A stretch of DNA of 44,094 nucleotides, taken from contig JAFVAX010000076.1 in the NCBI GenBank assembly GCA_017480285.1, forward strand, positions 1-44,094. Reading direction: 5' to 3'. A program made the position numbers and the translations under genes. Every line of letters starts with the position of its first letter. The first letter of the stretch is position 1. The stretch is from Paludibacteraceae bacterium (GTDB lineage: Bacteria; Bacteroidota; Bacteroidia; Bacteroidales; Paludibacteraceae). Below the pieces are notes generated by a model that saw only the letters and a list, made by a program, of their open reading frames with translations, did not search any database and was not told the origin of the DNA. Below are positions 32,379-40,717 of the stretch, one piece after another.

Positions 32379-35300
32379 ATGAAAAAGTTTTTCCTTTTCC
32401 TATTTTTAATTTTACCGGCACTTGTTTTTGCCAATCGTATAAGTATTGACGAGGCTCGTCAGAGGGCGGAGACTTTTATACAAACGAAAAACCTTCGTAG
32501 GTCTCAGGCTCTTAGGCAGGTTCAAATTGCAAAGCGGAAAACCGTTCAAAACAGACAAGGCAGTCAAAAACAGCAGCAAACGTATTATATCTTTCGTTCC
32601 GACAACGGCTCTGCGCCTACAAGCGGACAAGATAATTTTGCAGTGACGGTTATTGCCGCCGCTGACGACCGTTTGCCTGCCATACTTGGCTATTCGGTTG
32701 AAAACCAACCGTCAATGCATGGCGACGACGAGTCGCTGCCACCTGCATTGGAAGCGTGGTTAGACGATTTTGACAATCTCGTAGAGCAATATGACAATGC
32801 GGGCGGGCAACCACAGACGCTCCGCAAGAGTCTGTCCTCAGAACCCGACCACGCTGCGATAGAGCCGATAATCACTGCCCAATGGTATCAGCGTGAGCCA
32901 TACAACTTGACTTGTCCCGAATATCTTCAGACGGGGCTGAGGAGCATTACTGGTTGCGTGGCTACGGCTATGACGATGGCGATGTCGCATTACCGTTATC
33001 CCGACCATACCATAAAAGCCATTCCCAAATATACATACACCGGCACTTACGAAGGTGTGAGCACGAAGATAACCGTGCCGGCTATGCCGAACAATCTGTT
33101 TATCGACTGGGCGAATATCGTCGATTATTACGATACGCTTCACCCGCATTCTCCGGCGCAGGATACAGCCATCGCCAACCTGATGATGTATGCAGGCAAG
33201 TCGGTGAAGATGCAATATACGCCGAGCAGTTCGGGGGCTTATACCTACTATGTGGCAACCGCCTTGAAGACTTATTTCGGTTATCCGCAGAGTGTCATAC
33301 ACCAGCAAAGGGAGAGTTTTACGAGTGAGGAGTGGGACGAACTTATCTATAACGAGTTGGCATCCGACCGTCCTGTTGTATATCACGGCTCGACCACAAC
33401 AGGTGGACATGCCTATATAGTGGACGGATACTATGCCGACGGCTACTACCATGTCAACTGGGGATGGGGTGGCTCGTACGACGGCTATTTCCTGCTCGAT
33501 GTACTTAATCCACGCAATAACGACAAGGCGGGAGCAAGCAGTACGCGCGAGGGATATGTCCTTTCGTCGGGCGCTATCATAGGCATTACCACCGAGGCGA
33601 TAGAACCCGTACCGGCGAGACTTATGATGGAACTGCAGCGCAATACCGCCGACAGTCTTTTCTATCGCTCGCGCAACTACACTACCGTTTCCACTACATT
33701 TGACATCGGAATAGCACTGCTTGACGGCAATGGCGGGATAAAGCGTATTCTCGATAAGAAAGAAAACATCGCTTATACCAACACCTCCATTAAGACTCAC
33801 GGCTTTGCTATCAATCTCGCAGAAGAAGGCGTTTATCAGGTGGCTTTTGTAAGCCGTGTGAGCGGTACTGACGAGTGGATAATCAGTCCCAACTACAATC
33901 AGAACCGCGCATTAGTAACGGTTACCATTGACAAGGACGGCAATGCCACCTGCGGAGAAAATGCAGTAAATCTTGAAGTGTTGGAATACAATATAGGTCC
34001 TGCAGCTCAGGTGGATTCTCTATATAGCATCAATGCGCTTGTCAGAAACAACGGCACGGCAACCTATAACGACGCACTTTATTTACACTCGTTTGCATAT
34101 AACGGTTACGAACACCGCGGAAATACGCAGTCTGTCTTTATCGAGGCGGGCAAGTCGGCTTGGGTAAGTGTGGGTATGACTCCGCGCTTCGGTGGGGAAT
34201 ATGAGTTATATCTGCTTACCACCAAAGAGTTCGATGAGGCGAATGTTATTGCTCACTGGCAACTAACCGTTCCCGCACCTACCGTTTCACATGCGCTGCA
34301 AGTAGCGGATTATAAGTTCTACGGACTCTCAGGCAATGAGGTTGAAGGCAATGCTCTTGCCGGAAACATAACAATCCGTAACATAGGCACTCAAGAGATG
34401 TCTTACCCCGTAGCGGTCAGACTATTACAACAGGAGTCAGCGACCGGCGATATGGTGTTGGTCAGCTCGCAATCAGTAGGGCAGGGTACCCGGCGGATTG
34501 AAGCTGGCGGAACTGCCGTGTATGATTTCGATTTCGACGGACTGCTGACCGACAGCGTTTATGCCATACAGGTCGTTTACGACAGTCTGACAACGGTTCG
34601 CCCGATTGACGGCGGATTCTATCAGATGTTCCCGTTGTGTAAAATGGTGGAGCAATACTCAACCGATGATGTCGCCGAGGTTATCGTAAACGGCGCAAGC
34701 ACACCGTTTGCCTCATTGAAGGAAGCACTTGATTTCGCAGCAAAGAACCAACAGGCGGAGGTACGTCTGTTCAAAGACATCACCGATCTGAGCCAGCGCA
34801 TAGTATATAAGAGTTCTGTTGATAATAATGTATGTACACTTGATTTGAACGGTCATCAGATTTCAGGAACAATAACTTCGTTACTGTATATCAAGTCAGT
34901 GGCAAAAGCACCTTGCACGTTTGTCCTGACGGATAACAGCCGGAGCAAGAGCGGCAAGATAAGCGTCAAAGCCGGCATGAACGGCGTATTACGTGCAGTA
35001 TATGCCTATAGCGGTATCTTCAATCTCGCAGGTGGAACGATAGAGGCATGCAACACCCTTGCTTATTCCGTTATCAACAGCAAAGTGTCGGCTGTCGGAG
35101 TGTATGTGTGTCCGCAGATGCAGTTCGGCATGACTGGCGGTTCGATAGTCTGCCAAGCCGAGCGTTATGCATACGGTGTTGTATCATACGGTCAGTCGCA
35201 ACTGACAGGCGGTACTCTGACCGTTCAGGGTGCTACCGCAGGCAGTGCGTTCGGACTCTATGTCCTCAACGGCAGCACGAATGCAGGAGGGTCATTGGCA

Positions 35301-37280
35301 GTCAACGTGAGCGGTGGCACAAACATATATGCAATCCGTGTCGGTGGCGGGACACCGAACAAGACCACCGGAACGGCTTACAACGGAGAGATAACAGTTG
35401 AAGGCGGTACATTCAATGTGGCGGCTCGGAAAAATGCGATAGGCGTATGCGTCTTTGGCTCGTCGGCGCAGATGTCCGATTTCGGGACACTTGCAAGTGC
35501 AGGCAAGGCGGTGATAAAAGGAGGCGTGTTCAATATCGATGCGGCAGAAAAAACAGCCTACGGAGTATATGTCAAAAAGCCGCTTTGTGAAGAGGCAGTG
35601 CCAAGTGCTCAGATACTCGGCGGCAAGTTCATGATAACCGGTAAGTCAATGCTAAAGGCGGTGAACAATGCGGCAAACGGCGAGGCTCTGCTTGTCGAAG
35701 GCGGGTTGTTCAATGTGAGCGGCTATCTCGCCAATTATACCGCACCGGCAAAAGATTGCAGCTATTATGTGAAAGCACTTTCGAAGAAATCGGAAGAATA
35801 TATACAGGGTTACAAGTATATGATAGACCATGCAGTAGCTACGGTAAATAACGCCGGAGAAGATAAATACATCTGTTTCTCATCGCTTCAGGACGCCTTT
35901 AATTATGCTCCTAAGTTCGATAAGCCTGTAGTCAGACTGCTGGCTGACATAACCGGAATAGACCGGAAACTGATAGTCACTACCGACGGCATAGACTGCA
36001 CGCTCGACCTCAACGGACACTTGCTGGAAGGCACTACCGACTCGTTGCTTTATGTCAGGTCGCGTGACAAAGAAAACGAAGGCTCATTCACTCTGACCGA
36101 CGAAAGTCAAAGCGGAAAAGGCATTATCCGAACAAGAGCGGCACGCAATAAAATGCTGAAAGCCATTTATCAGACTGCGGGTGAGTTGCATGTCAGCAAT
36201 TGTACTGTCGAAGCGGAAAACACGATGCAGTACTCATCAGCTGCAACAGGTGTCGCCGCAACAGCTGTTTATGTCGGACTTCAGAAGCATCTGTATCTGA
36301 CGGATGCCACGCTCAATACCGTTTCGACACGCAGCGCTTATGGCGCTGTGGTTTACGGCGATACGTATATTGAAAATTCTAACGTAAATGCTACCGAAAC
36401 ATTGGCAGGAGCAGCCTATGGATTGTATGTGCTCTCAGGACATACCGAAGTGACAGGCTCAACGGTCATTACCGTCAATGGCACAATCAATGTTCACGGC
36501 ATAAGGGTAGGAGGCGGCACTCCGAGTAATACGAAAGGTGCTGTCTATAACGGCGAGGTGGCCTTCAATAGCGGAACGGTTAATGTAACAGCAAGCACCA
36601 ACAATGCCATCGGGGTTTGTGTGTTCGGCAAATCGTGCAATACTGAACTTTACGGACTTATAGCAGATGCAGGGACAGCCGTCATCAATGGCGGTACGTT
36701 CAATGTCTCAACGCAAGGCAAGGCAGCCGTCGGAGTGTATGTCGGCAAGGCTCTGACAGAAACAGTTGCACCCAAAGCCACAATCAACGCTGGCTACTTC
36801 AAGCTGTCATGCAATGGCTCTGCCCCCAAGGCGGTCAATACCGCAGCAGAGCACGACAAACTGCTTGTGCAGGGCGGAGTGTTCAGCCATAACGGCTACC
36901 TCAGTTACTATACCGCACCGAAGAAAGATTGTGATTACCATGTTGTTGCACTTTCCGATGCGGACGAACTGTACGGACAAGGCTATAGATATGCTGTTCG
37001 GAAACAGAACGCTGAACTAGAACCAAGACAGCAGGTAATGCAGCATCATAATACAATGTCCGGCACGCCCGATGAGGCACAGAACACCACTGTACTGACC
37101 GCAGCCGGTGAGATTATCGTTAGCGGACTTGAAGACGGCACTGTCATACGGCTGTATGATGTTTCAGGCAGACTGCTGCAAACAACTACCGCCAACGGCT
37201 ACGAAACACACATACCAGTCAGCAAAGGTATATATATATTGCAGGCAGGTTCGTTTGCGAAAAAAGTTGTTGTGAAGTAA
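32379..37280 (+). CDS. Secreted C10 (streptopain-type) cysteine protease with duplicated repeat module and T9SS sorting domain
   Basis: Start at 32379 gives MKKFFLFLFLILPALVFA, a clean signal peptide; upstream in-frame codons overlap folA. The protein has 1633 residues. About 20-150 is a Spi-like inhibitory propeptide, then a C10 domain with PYNLTCP, catalytic Cys193 in SITGCVATAM, His344 in GGHAYIVDGYY and HVNWGWGGSYDGYF. About 540-760 look like CARDB/Ig-type beta domains. Two homologous modules of about 385 residues follow (from about 770 and 1155), each starting with a SLKEALDFA- or SLQDAFNYA-type segment, then TLDLNGH, then glycine-rich turns like a beta-helix. The last 60 residues (VIRLYDVSGRLLQTT, then SKGIYILQAGSFAKKVVVK) are a textbook T9SS type A domain. 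Likely exported to the cell surface or medium. Confidence 0.88.
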   Translation: MKKFFLFLFLILPALVFANRISIDEARQRAETFIQTKNLRRSQALRQVQIAKRKTVQNRQGSQKQQQTYYIFRSDNGSAPTSGQDNFAVTVIAAADDRLPAILGYSVENQPSMHGDDESLPPALEAWLDDFDNLVEQYDNAGGQPQTLRKSLSSEPDHAAIEPIITAQWYQREPYNLTCPEYLQTGLRSITGCVATAMTMAMSHYRYPDHTIKAIPKYTYTGTYEGVSTKITVPAMPNNLFIDWANIVDYYDTLHPHSPAQDTAIANLMMYAGKSVKMQYTPSSSGAYTYYVATALKTYFGYPQSVIHQQRESFTSEEWDELIYNELASDRPVVYHGSTTTGGHAYIVDGYYADGYYHVNWGWGGSYDGYFLLDVLNPRNNDKAGASSTREGYVLSSGAIIGITTEAIEPVPARLMMELQRNTADSLFYRSRNYTTVSTTFDIGIALLDGNGGIKRILDKKENIAYTNTSIKTHGFAINLAEEGVYQVAFVSRVSGTDEWIISPNYNQNRALVTVTIDKDGNATCGENAVNLEVLEYNIGPAAQVDSLYSINALVRNNGTATYNDALYLHSFAYNGYEHRGNTQSVFIEAGKSAWVSVGMTPRFGGEYELYLLTTKEFDEANVIAHWQLTVPAPTVSHALQVADYKFYGLSGNEVEGNALAGNITIRNIGTQEMSYPVAVRLLQQESATGDMVLVSSQSVGQGTRRIEAGGTAVYDFDFDGLLTDSVYAIQVVYDSLTTVRPIDGGFYQMFPLCKMVEQYSTDDVAEVIVNGASTPFASLKEALDFAAKNQQAEVRLFKDITDLSQRIVYKSSVDNNVCTLDLNGHQISGTITSLLYIKSVAKAPCTFVLTDNSRSKSGKISVKAGMNGVLRAVYAYSGIFNLAGGTIEACNTLAYSVINSKVSAVGVYVCPQMQFGMTGGSIVCQAERYAYGVVSYGQSQLTGGTLTVQGATAGSAFGLYVLNGSTNAGGSLAVNVSGGTNIYAIRVGGGTPNKTTGTAYNGEITVEGGTFNVAARKNAIGVCVFGSSAQMSDFGTLASAGKAVIKGGVFNIDAAEKTAYGVYVKKPLCEEAVPSAQILGGKFMITGKSMLKAVNNAANGEALLVEGGLFNVSGYLANYTAPAKDCSYYVKALSKKSEEYIQGYKYMIDHAVATVNNAGEDKYICFSSLQDAFNYAPKFDKPVVRLLADITGIDRKLIVTTDGIDCTLDLNGHLLEGTTDSLLYVRSRDKENEGSFTLTDESQSGKGIIRTRAARNKMLKAIYQTAGELHVSNCTVEAENTMQYSSAATGVAATAVYVGLQKHLYLTDATLNTVSTRSAYGAVVYGDTYIENSNVNATETLAGAAYGLYVLSGHTEVTGSTVITVNGTINVHGIRVGGGTPSNTKGAVYNGEVAFNSGTVNVTASTNNAIGVCVFGKSCNTELYGLIADAGTAVINGGTFNVSTQGKAAVGVYVGKALTETVAPKATINAGYFKLSCNGSAPKAVNTAAEHDKLLVQGGVFSHNGYLSYYTAPKKDCDYHVVALSDADELYGQGYRYAVRKQNAELEPRQQVMQHHNTMSGTPDEAQNTTVLTAAGEIIVSGLEDGTVIRLYDVSGRLLQTTTANGYETHIPVSKGIYILQAGSFAKKVVVK

Positions 37281-37363
37281 ACGAAAGATGGTGTCAAATG
37301 ATGTTTATGTTAAATTTTATAATCTTTTTAGACGCCAATAGCGATAACCAATATTTAATTTGA

Positions 37364-37411
37364 AAAATAGGCGAAATAAGTATTGAAAACATTACTTATT
37401 TCGCCTATTTT
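37364..37411. terminator. Terminator downstream of the C10 protease gene
   Basis: A perfect 19-bp inverted repeat (arms 37364-37382 and 37393-37411) with a 10-base loop. The left arm begins AAAA and the right arm ends TTTT, so it can serve both strands. It is the only strong hairpin after the protease stop. Confidence 0.75.
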
Positions 37412-37434
37412 GTCATAACAGCAAATTAAACTTT

Positions 37435-37480
37435 GTCGGATTTTCATCGGGATTTCTGTCGGGATTCTGTCGGGATTTCT
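37435..37480. repeat. Short tandem repeat near tRNA-Lys
   Basis: Four imperfect 11-12 base units of the form TCGGGATTTCTG run from GTCGGATTTTCA to TCGGGATTTCT. They lie between the protease terminator and the tRNA terminator. No function is evident. Confidence 0.6.
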
Positions 37481-37511
37481 AAAAACAAAATCGGCTAACT
37501 TATTGTTAGCC
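37481..37511 (-). terminator. Terminator of tRNA-Lys
   Basis: Stem GGCTAAC (37493-37499) / GTTAGCC (37505-37511) with loop TTATT. On the minus strand it is followed by GATTTTGTTTTT. It begins 10 bases past the tRNA 3' end. Confidence 0.75.
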
Positions 37512-37520
37512 AACTTTGTG

Positions 37521-37593
37521 TGAACCAGCTGGGGCTCGAACCCAGGACCCCATCCTTAAAAGGGATGTGCTCTACCTGCTGAGCTACTGATTC
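37521..37593 (-). tRNA. tRNA-Lys (anticodon UUU)
   Basis: Minus strand, 73 nt. The acceptor stem is GAATCAG paired with CTGGTTC (one G-T), D-arm GCTC-AGCAGGTA-GAGC, anticodon arm CATCC-CTTTTAA-GGATG with anticodon TTT, variable GGGTC, T-arm CTGGG-TTCGAGC-CCCAG, discriminator A at 37521. The 3' CCA is not encoded. All four stems pair, so it should be functional. It has its own promoter and terminator. Confidence 0.95.
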
Positions 37594-37627
37594 TCCATTA
37601 TGTATGCCTTATCTCTTAAAAGCGGTG

Positions 37628-37659
37628 CAAAGGTACAACTTTTTTTTTAATTTTGCAAA
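37628..37659 (-). promoter_or_regulatory. Bacteroidota-type promoter of tRNA-Lys
   Basis: Minus strand: -33 TTTG (37659-37656), 20-base spacer, -7 TACCTTTG (37635-37628), exact. It lies 35 bases upstream of the tRNA 5' end. The stretch from 37660 to 37737 is poly-T/poly-A rich, with no gene seen. Confidence 0.75.
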
Positions 37660-37737
37660 TTTTTTTCAAAAAATATCGTTATTTTTTTAGTTTTTTCTTT
37701 TTTTACCAATTTTTGTAAGGTGAAAATATAAAGGATA

Positions 37738-37782
37738 CACCCTCATCCTGTACATTTACGGATGCGAAGTAACTTGCTCCAG
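37738..37782. repeat. Two-hairpin dispersed repeat, copy 4 (half element)
   Basis: CACCCTCATCCTG, then GATGCGAAGTAACTTG, then CTCCAGAA aligns with the first half of the copy at 39680-39799, including its extra GATGCGAAG insertion. It has several changes and lacks the second hairpin. It runs directly into a heptamer tract. Confidence 0.65.
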
Positions 37783-37819
37783 AATCTTTGAATTTTTGAA
37801 TCTTTGAATCTTTGAATCA
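37783..37819. repeat. A/T-rich heptamer tract next to the cysE stop
   Basis: Imperfect 7-8 base units of the type TTTGAATC repeat about five times up to the cysE stop codon at 37820-37822. This tract borders a stop, not a start. Confidence 0.7.
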
Positions 37820-38698
37820 TTATCCCTTCGTTTGCAGACTTGCCTGCAAGATGCGGGAGTGGGGTGGAATATCGTGTGTCAGCCAGACATTACCTCCGAT
37901 AACACTATCGTGTCCGATGGTTATTCGTCCGAGAATAGATGCATTGCTATAAATAGTTACATTATCTTCAATGATAGGGTGTCGCGGCAGGTCAACAGGA
38001 TGTCCGTTTTCATCGTAATGGAAGTTTTTTGCTCCGAGTGTTACGCCTTGGTAGAGCATTACATTATTGCCTATGATGGTAGTTGCCCCAACAACAATGC
38101 CTGTTCCGTGGTCAATGGCAAAATACTCGCCTATCGTGGCAGCAGGATGTATATCAATACCTGTTGTTGAATGTGCTTGTTCGGCAATGATTCTCGGTAT
38201 GATGGGTATGCCGAGTTTGCAGAGTTCGTGTGCAATACGATGATGTAGCATCACCTGTATGGCAGGATACGAAAAAACAACTTCGCCATAGCTTTGTGCT
38301 GCCGGATCGCGCTTGGCAACTGCTTCTATATCAGTCAGTAGAAGTCGTTTAATTTCCGGCAGTTGTTTCATAAAAGCATTGGTTTTTTTAGTGGCTTCGC
38401 TTTGCATTACGCTCTCGTCTTTCTCGCAGCAGAAGACATAACCGCGTGCTATCTGTCGTTGCAATAACTCGCTAATGCGCTGAAGGTCAATGCCTATTTG
38501 ATACATACGGGTGTTCTCTGAAAAGTATTTGTCGTAGAAAAAATCGTGGAAAAGCACACCTTTGATCAGTTGCAGTATCTCAGTCAGTTCGCTGACAGAT
38601 GGCAGTTTTGAGCCTGTCCGCAATTGCATTTGCTCCTCTTGCTTGGTTACAGACGATAACTGTCGGGCTAAAAGTTCAAGTTGATTGTCGGTTTGCAT
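37820..38698 (-). CDS. cysE: Serine O-acetyltransferase
   Basis: A 292-residue serine acetyltransferase making O-acetylserine from serine and acetyl-CoA. The N-terminal helical domain (about 1-165) is followed by a left-handed beta-helix of hexapeptide repeats (about 170-285): IDIHPAATIGEYFAIDHGTG, VVGATTIIGNNVMLYQGVTLG and ITIGHDSVIGGNVW carry the turns, with catalytic Asp/His in AIDHGTG. It starts 21 bases after the cysK stop, so the two steps of cysteine synthesis are co-transcribed. The short C-terminal tail QASLQTKG lacks the Ile end used by enterobacterial CysE to dock into CysK, so a stable complex is not assured. Confidence 0.93.
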   Translation of the reverse strand: MQTDNQLELLARQLSSVTKQEEQMQLRTGSKLPSVSELTEILQLIKGVLFHDFFYDKYFSENTRMYQIGIDLQRISELLQRQIARGYVFCCEKDESVMQSEATKKTNAFMKQLPEIKRLLLTDIEAVAKRDPAAQSYGEVVFSYPAIQVMLHHRIAHELCKLGIPIIPRIIAEQAHSTTGIDIHPAATIGEYFAIDHGTGIVVGATTIIGNNVMLYQGVTLGAKNFHYDENGHPVDLPRHPIIEDNVTIYSNASILGRITIGHDSVIGGNVWLTHDIPPHSRILQASLQTKG

Positions 38699-38719
38699 AA
38701 ATCTCTAACTGTATTAAAA

Positions 38720-39634
38720 TCAACAGAATAAGCCTGTGCTTAGGTATCTTTCACCAGTGTCAGGCAGAAGGCATACTATCGTTTTGCCGTTATTTTCCGA
38801 TAGTCGCGCTAAGGTAAGTGCCGCATAGAAAGCAGCACCTGATGATATGCCAACGAGTAGTCCTTGTGTGTAGGCAAGCATACGAGCACATTCTGTCGCT
38901 TGTTCGTCGGTAACGGCTATGATGCTATCAACCAAGTTCTTGTCGTAGGTTTGGGGTACGAAACCGGCACCTATGCCTTGAATCTTATGTTTGCCTGGAA
39001 TGCCTGTGCTAAGAACGGCTGATGATGCCGGTTCAACGGCTATAATCTTGATGTCGGGATTATGTCTTTTTAGTGTTTTGGCGGTGCCTGAGATTGTCCC
39101 GCCTGTGCCTACTCCCGAAACAAACATATCTATATGTCCTTCTGTATCTGACCATATCTCTTCGCCGGTTGTGGTTTCGTGAATTGCAGGATTAGCGGGA
39201 TTGGTGAATTGACCGAGAATGATTGCGTCAGGAATGGTATTTCTCAATTCTTCCGCTTTTCGTATGGCACCGCTCATGCCTTCGCTACCCGGTGTGAGAA
39301 CGAGTTCTGCACCATAGGCTCGGAGCAGATTTCTTCGTTCTTGAGACATAGTGTCGGGCATAGTGAGAATGACCCGATAGCCTTTTGCCGTGCCAACCCA
39401 AGCAAGTCCTACGCCGGTGTTTCCGGAAGTGGGCTCGATAATAACAGAGCCTGTGTGTAGTAAGCCTTTGTTTTCGGCATCTTCAATCATTGATAGAGCC
39501 ACACGGTCCTTTACGCTACCTCCGGGATTGAAGTATTCTAATTTAGCGATTATGTCTGCTTTTTGTCCTTCAAGACCGTTGATGCGAAGCAGTGGTGTAT
39601 GTCCGATAAGGTCGGTAAGTCGGTCGTAAATCAT
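38720..39634 (-). CDS. cysK: Cysteine synthase A (O-acetylserine sulfhydrylase)
   Basis: A 304-residue fold-type II PLP enzyme converting O-acetylserine and sulfide to cysteine. The PLP lysine is K42 in [11 protein letters not shown], the substrate loop [12 protein letters not shown] follows near 68-79, the phosphate loop is [12 protein letters not shown], and the C-terminus has [12 protein letters not shown]. Length is normal. The ATG is directly preceded (minus strand) by a heptamer-type tract at 39635-39672. Upstream lies a copy of the two-hairpin repeat and no obvious TAnnTTTG promoter, so transcription may come from further upstream. Confidence 0.95.
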   Translation of the reverse strand: MIYDRLTDLIGHTPLLRINGLEGQKADIIAKLEYFNPGGSVKDRVALSMIEDAENKGLLHTGSVIIEPTSGNTGVGLAWVGTAKGYRVILTMPDTMSQERRNLLRAYGAELVLTPGSEGMSGAIRKAEELRNTIPDAIILGQFTNPANPAIHETTTGEEIWSDTEGHIDMFVSGVGTGGTISGTAKTLKRHNPDIKIIAVEPASSAVLSTGIPGKHKIQGIGAGFVPQTYDKNLVDSIIAVTDEQATECARMLAYTQGLLVGISSGAAFYAALTLARLSENNGKTIVCLLPDTGERYLSTGLFC

Positions 39635-39672
39635 AGATTCAAAAATTCAAAATTTCAAAAATTCAAAGATTC
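39635..39672 (-). repeat. A/T-rich heptamer-type leader tract abutting the cysK start
   Basis: On the minus strand imperfect units GAATCTT, TGAATTT, TTGAAAT, TTTGAAT, TTTTGAA end in TCT immediately before the cysK ATG. The unit differs from TAAATTG but the arrangement is the same; the same TTTGAATC words form the tract beside cysE. Confidence 0.7.
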
Positions 39673-39679
39673 GCCATTG

Positions 39680-39799
39680 CCTCATGCTGCACGCTTGCGA
39701 TGCGAAGCAACTTGTTTCAGCATCTCGTCTTTTTTAGACCCAGACCTTCTTATCTCACTTCGTTTGAACGATCTGCTTCGCTGTGCGTCAGGGTGAGGA
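39680..39799. repeat. Two-hairpin dispersed repeat, copy 3 (expanded)
   Basis: It begins CCTCATGCTG and ends CAGGGTGAGGA like copy 1, with TTTCAGCATCT and AGACCC in the middle. It carries extra sequence inside both hairpins: CACGCTTGCGATGCGAAGC in the first, and about 35 bases in the second. The first insertion is itself self-complementary (GCTT/AAGC). It fills most of the gap between cysK and the TraB/GumN-like gene. Confidence 0.7.
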
Positions 39800-39802
39800 A
39801 TA

Positions 39803-40708
39803 TCAATTATCAACTATTTTAACTTTCTTTTTTGCTTTTCTTGTTGAGTTATAAGCCTTTACTTTATATCCGTTTTTGCGCAGTTGGGCAAGCAGCCCGT
39901 CGTCGCCACCAAGATAATTGGCATCAAGGCAGATAAAACAATTGCCTTCTTCGAGCCAAGGTTTGAGTCGTTTGACCCATCCGAGGTTTCTGCGGGCATA
40001 AATCTGATAGTCTGAATATCTGACTGTTGACTCATTGCTTGGCATCATTAGATAGTTGGCAATCTCTCTTAGATCGCCGGTTTTGTAGAGTTTCAGGATG
40101 GCTCTTTCGCGTTGCAGTTCCCGTTCGGGGTAGCGCACTAATTGCAGTAACTCTTTTATTTGAAGTTCAAGCGGTTCTCGCTCAAAGAGTATGAATAATG
40201 TCTCGGTTGGACTGTCAAGAGCGATTATGTCTTTGTCCTGTTGTGCACTGACTGATTGAAAGAACTGCTCCGACGAGCGATTTTCGTCGTATCCAAGCCA
40301 TTTTTGATATAGTGCATTTCTATACAACTCTTGTAAGTACCCGGGGTGCATACGGTCTAACTTACTAAAAGGAATTCCTATTGTCAGACTTATGGCTTCG
40401 GCTATTTCTCTATATTCGTCGGGCGTGTAGAAGTTGCGAAGGCTTACTGAATCAGGCAAAATAGCGGCTTTCGCAAGTTGCTTTTGGAGCAAATCAGAAA
40501 AAAGCGACATTTCCGTTATCGTTCTTTTCGATGACGAAAAGACCTTAAAGAGGTTAGGTACGGTGTCTAAGAATTGTATGTTGCAGAGCCGGTTGGTGGC
40601 AAAAATATATGATTTAGCGTTGCTATTGTTGCCTGAAATCTCGTAAAGCAACTGTGCATTGACGCTTAGTGAGCAAAACAAAAACGCTATGATGATTTTT
40701 ATTTTCAT
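39803..40708 (-). CDS. TraB/GumN-like protein lacking the hallmark histidines
   Basis: A 301-residue secreted protein with signal peptide MKIKIIIAFLFCSLSVNAQ. The rest follows the TraB/GumN (PF01963) layout: LLYEISGNNSNAKSYIFATN near the N-terminus, a helical middle with YTPDEYREIAEAI and KLDRMHPGYLQEL, ALDSPTETLFIL, and a C-terminal DGLLAQLRKNGYKVKAYN. In typical members the first and last motifs are GTxH and GALH; here they read ATNR (37-40) and DANY (262-265), so both His positions are replaced, while Glu66 remains. It is probably a non-catalytic family member. It starts 9 bases after the broken TPR gene, suggesting one transcript. Confidence 0.7.
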   Translation of the reverse strand: MKIKIIIAFLFCSLSVNAQLLYEISGNNSNAKSYIFATNRLCNIQFLDTVPNLFKVFSSSKRTITEMSLFSDLLQKQLAKAAILPDSVSLRNFYTPDEYREIAEAISLTIGIPFSKLDRMHPGYLQELYRNALYQKWLGYDENRSSEQFFQSVSAQQDKDIIALDSPTETLFILFEREPLELQIKELLQLVRYPERELQRERAILKLYKTGDLREIANYLMMPSNESTVRYSDYQIYARRNLGWVKRLKPWLEEGNCFICLDANYLGGDDGLLAQLRKNGYKVKAYNSTRKAKKKVKIVDN

Positions 40709-40717
40709 TCCGAAAAT

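Noticed and set aside
32838..33800. 320-residue open frame on the minus strand
   Set aside because: It is antisense to the catalytic domain of the C10 protease, whose motifs are clear. The long frame is a by-product of codon bias.
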